Assembly: GCA_024734495.1 (NCBI GenBank)
Contig: JALMQS010000612.1
Coordinates: 387,979 to 451,978 of the forward strand
Reading direction: 5' to 3'
Origin: Forficula auricularia
Taxonomy: Eukaryota > Arthropoda > Insecta > Dermaptera > Forficulidae
DNA: 64,000 nucleotides
Part shown: positions 63,700 through 64,000 of the stretch, piece by piece
How positions within the stretch are numbered: the stretch's first letter is position 1
Layout of the letters: every line of letters starts with the position of its first letter
Notes under the pieces: generated by a model
What the model saw: the letters and a program-made list of their open reading frames with translations, nothing else
Databases searched by the model: none
Told to the model about the DNA's origin: nothing
Made by a program: the position numbers and the translations under genes

Positions 63700-64000
63700 A
63701 TATGTCCTTTAAATAACTTTTTAGAATATTCTGGGGATATTGTGTGTTATCTGGGATATAATGAAGAAATAAGTGAAATCTCCTGTATACACTCGCTAAT
63801 AAAATTGTCAGGGAACGTTTTTTGTGAGGGTAATGATTGTCATTGAAAATGGGCTAATTGGTTTGCTAAAAGGGCTGATATGTTTCGAAATTCGGATTGA
63901 TTACTTTGACACTAAATTTAAAAAGCTAATCGAATGACGGGCGAATTTCTGTACAGGATTAGTTCGTTAAATGGGCACCAGGTGGGGGGGGGGGGGATAA
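63700..64000. other. Unassigned right edge
   Basis: A+T-rich with a G-run at 63984-63996. No gene or repeat end recognised. Confidence 0.4.

Overview
The window looks like repeat-dense nuclear DNA from an arthropod, most likely an insect. It is strongly A+T-rich and carries transposon families typical of insects: Penelope-like elements, non-LTR retrotransposons (jockey-like, CR1-like and RTE-like), a mariner, a pogo-like element, hAT-like MITEs, Helitrons and tRNA-derived SINEs. I found no intact host gene, rRNA gene or CRISPR array. Every recognisable protein fragment belongs to a mobile element, and all of them are truncated, frameshifted or internally deleted. The species cannot be fixed from the sequence.

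Layout. 1-2811: two Helitrons in head-to-tail contact, the second holding a hAT-like MITE. 3.2-8.3 kb: Penelope-like fragments, including a head-to-head inverted pair, each coding 3' end followed by a hammerhead-ribozyme-like motif. 8.3-12.3 kb: A+T-rich DNA and a 97-bp minisatellite. 12.3-17.4 kb: a Helitron, LINE 3' ends, a 119-bp minisatellite and repeat R5. 17.5-20.2 kb: a foldback element split by a pogo-like transposon. 21-25.2 kb: a SINE, a MITE, a 1-kb long-TIR element, a 5'-inverted LINE copy and repeat R6. 26-32.6 kb: nested R3, R7, foldbacks with ribozyme motifs and a CR1-like LINE. 32.7-33.6 kb: a deleted mariner. 34-39.7 kb: foldbacks, a MITE, an endonuclease-domain fragment and a near-perfect 0.49-kb hairpin. 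40.2-42.4 kb: a 356-bp satellite. 43.3-47 kb: a ribozyme motif, a hairpin MITE, R6 inverted, and two convergent Helitrons. 47.6-54.4 kb: a jockey fragment, R7, R5, ribozyme motifs and a foldback beside a LINE end. 55.6-64 kb: two copies of a second Helitron family, the expanded MITE, a SINE and R3 with a LINE insertion.

The most interesting signal is a set of 13 hammerhead-like RNA motifs. They have the order CTGANGA, hairpin, GAAA, short (often palindromic) stem III, NUH. Several unrelated copies have different stem I sequences that still pair, and all carry one extra residue between the CTGANGA box and stem II. Three lie in Penelope 3' regions, where hammerheads are known, but most lie in foldback elements with no coding capacity. 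A second strong signal is a MITE family with 8-bp target duplications in four of four copies, one of which has grown an internal 53-bp minisatellite.

R labels (R3, R5, R6, R7, R9) and H labels (H1, H2, H3) are names used only in this report.
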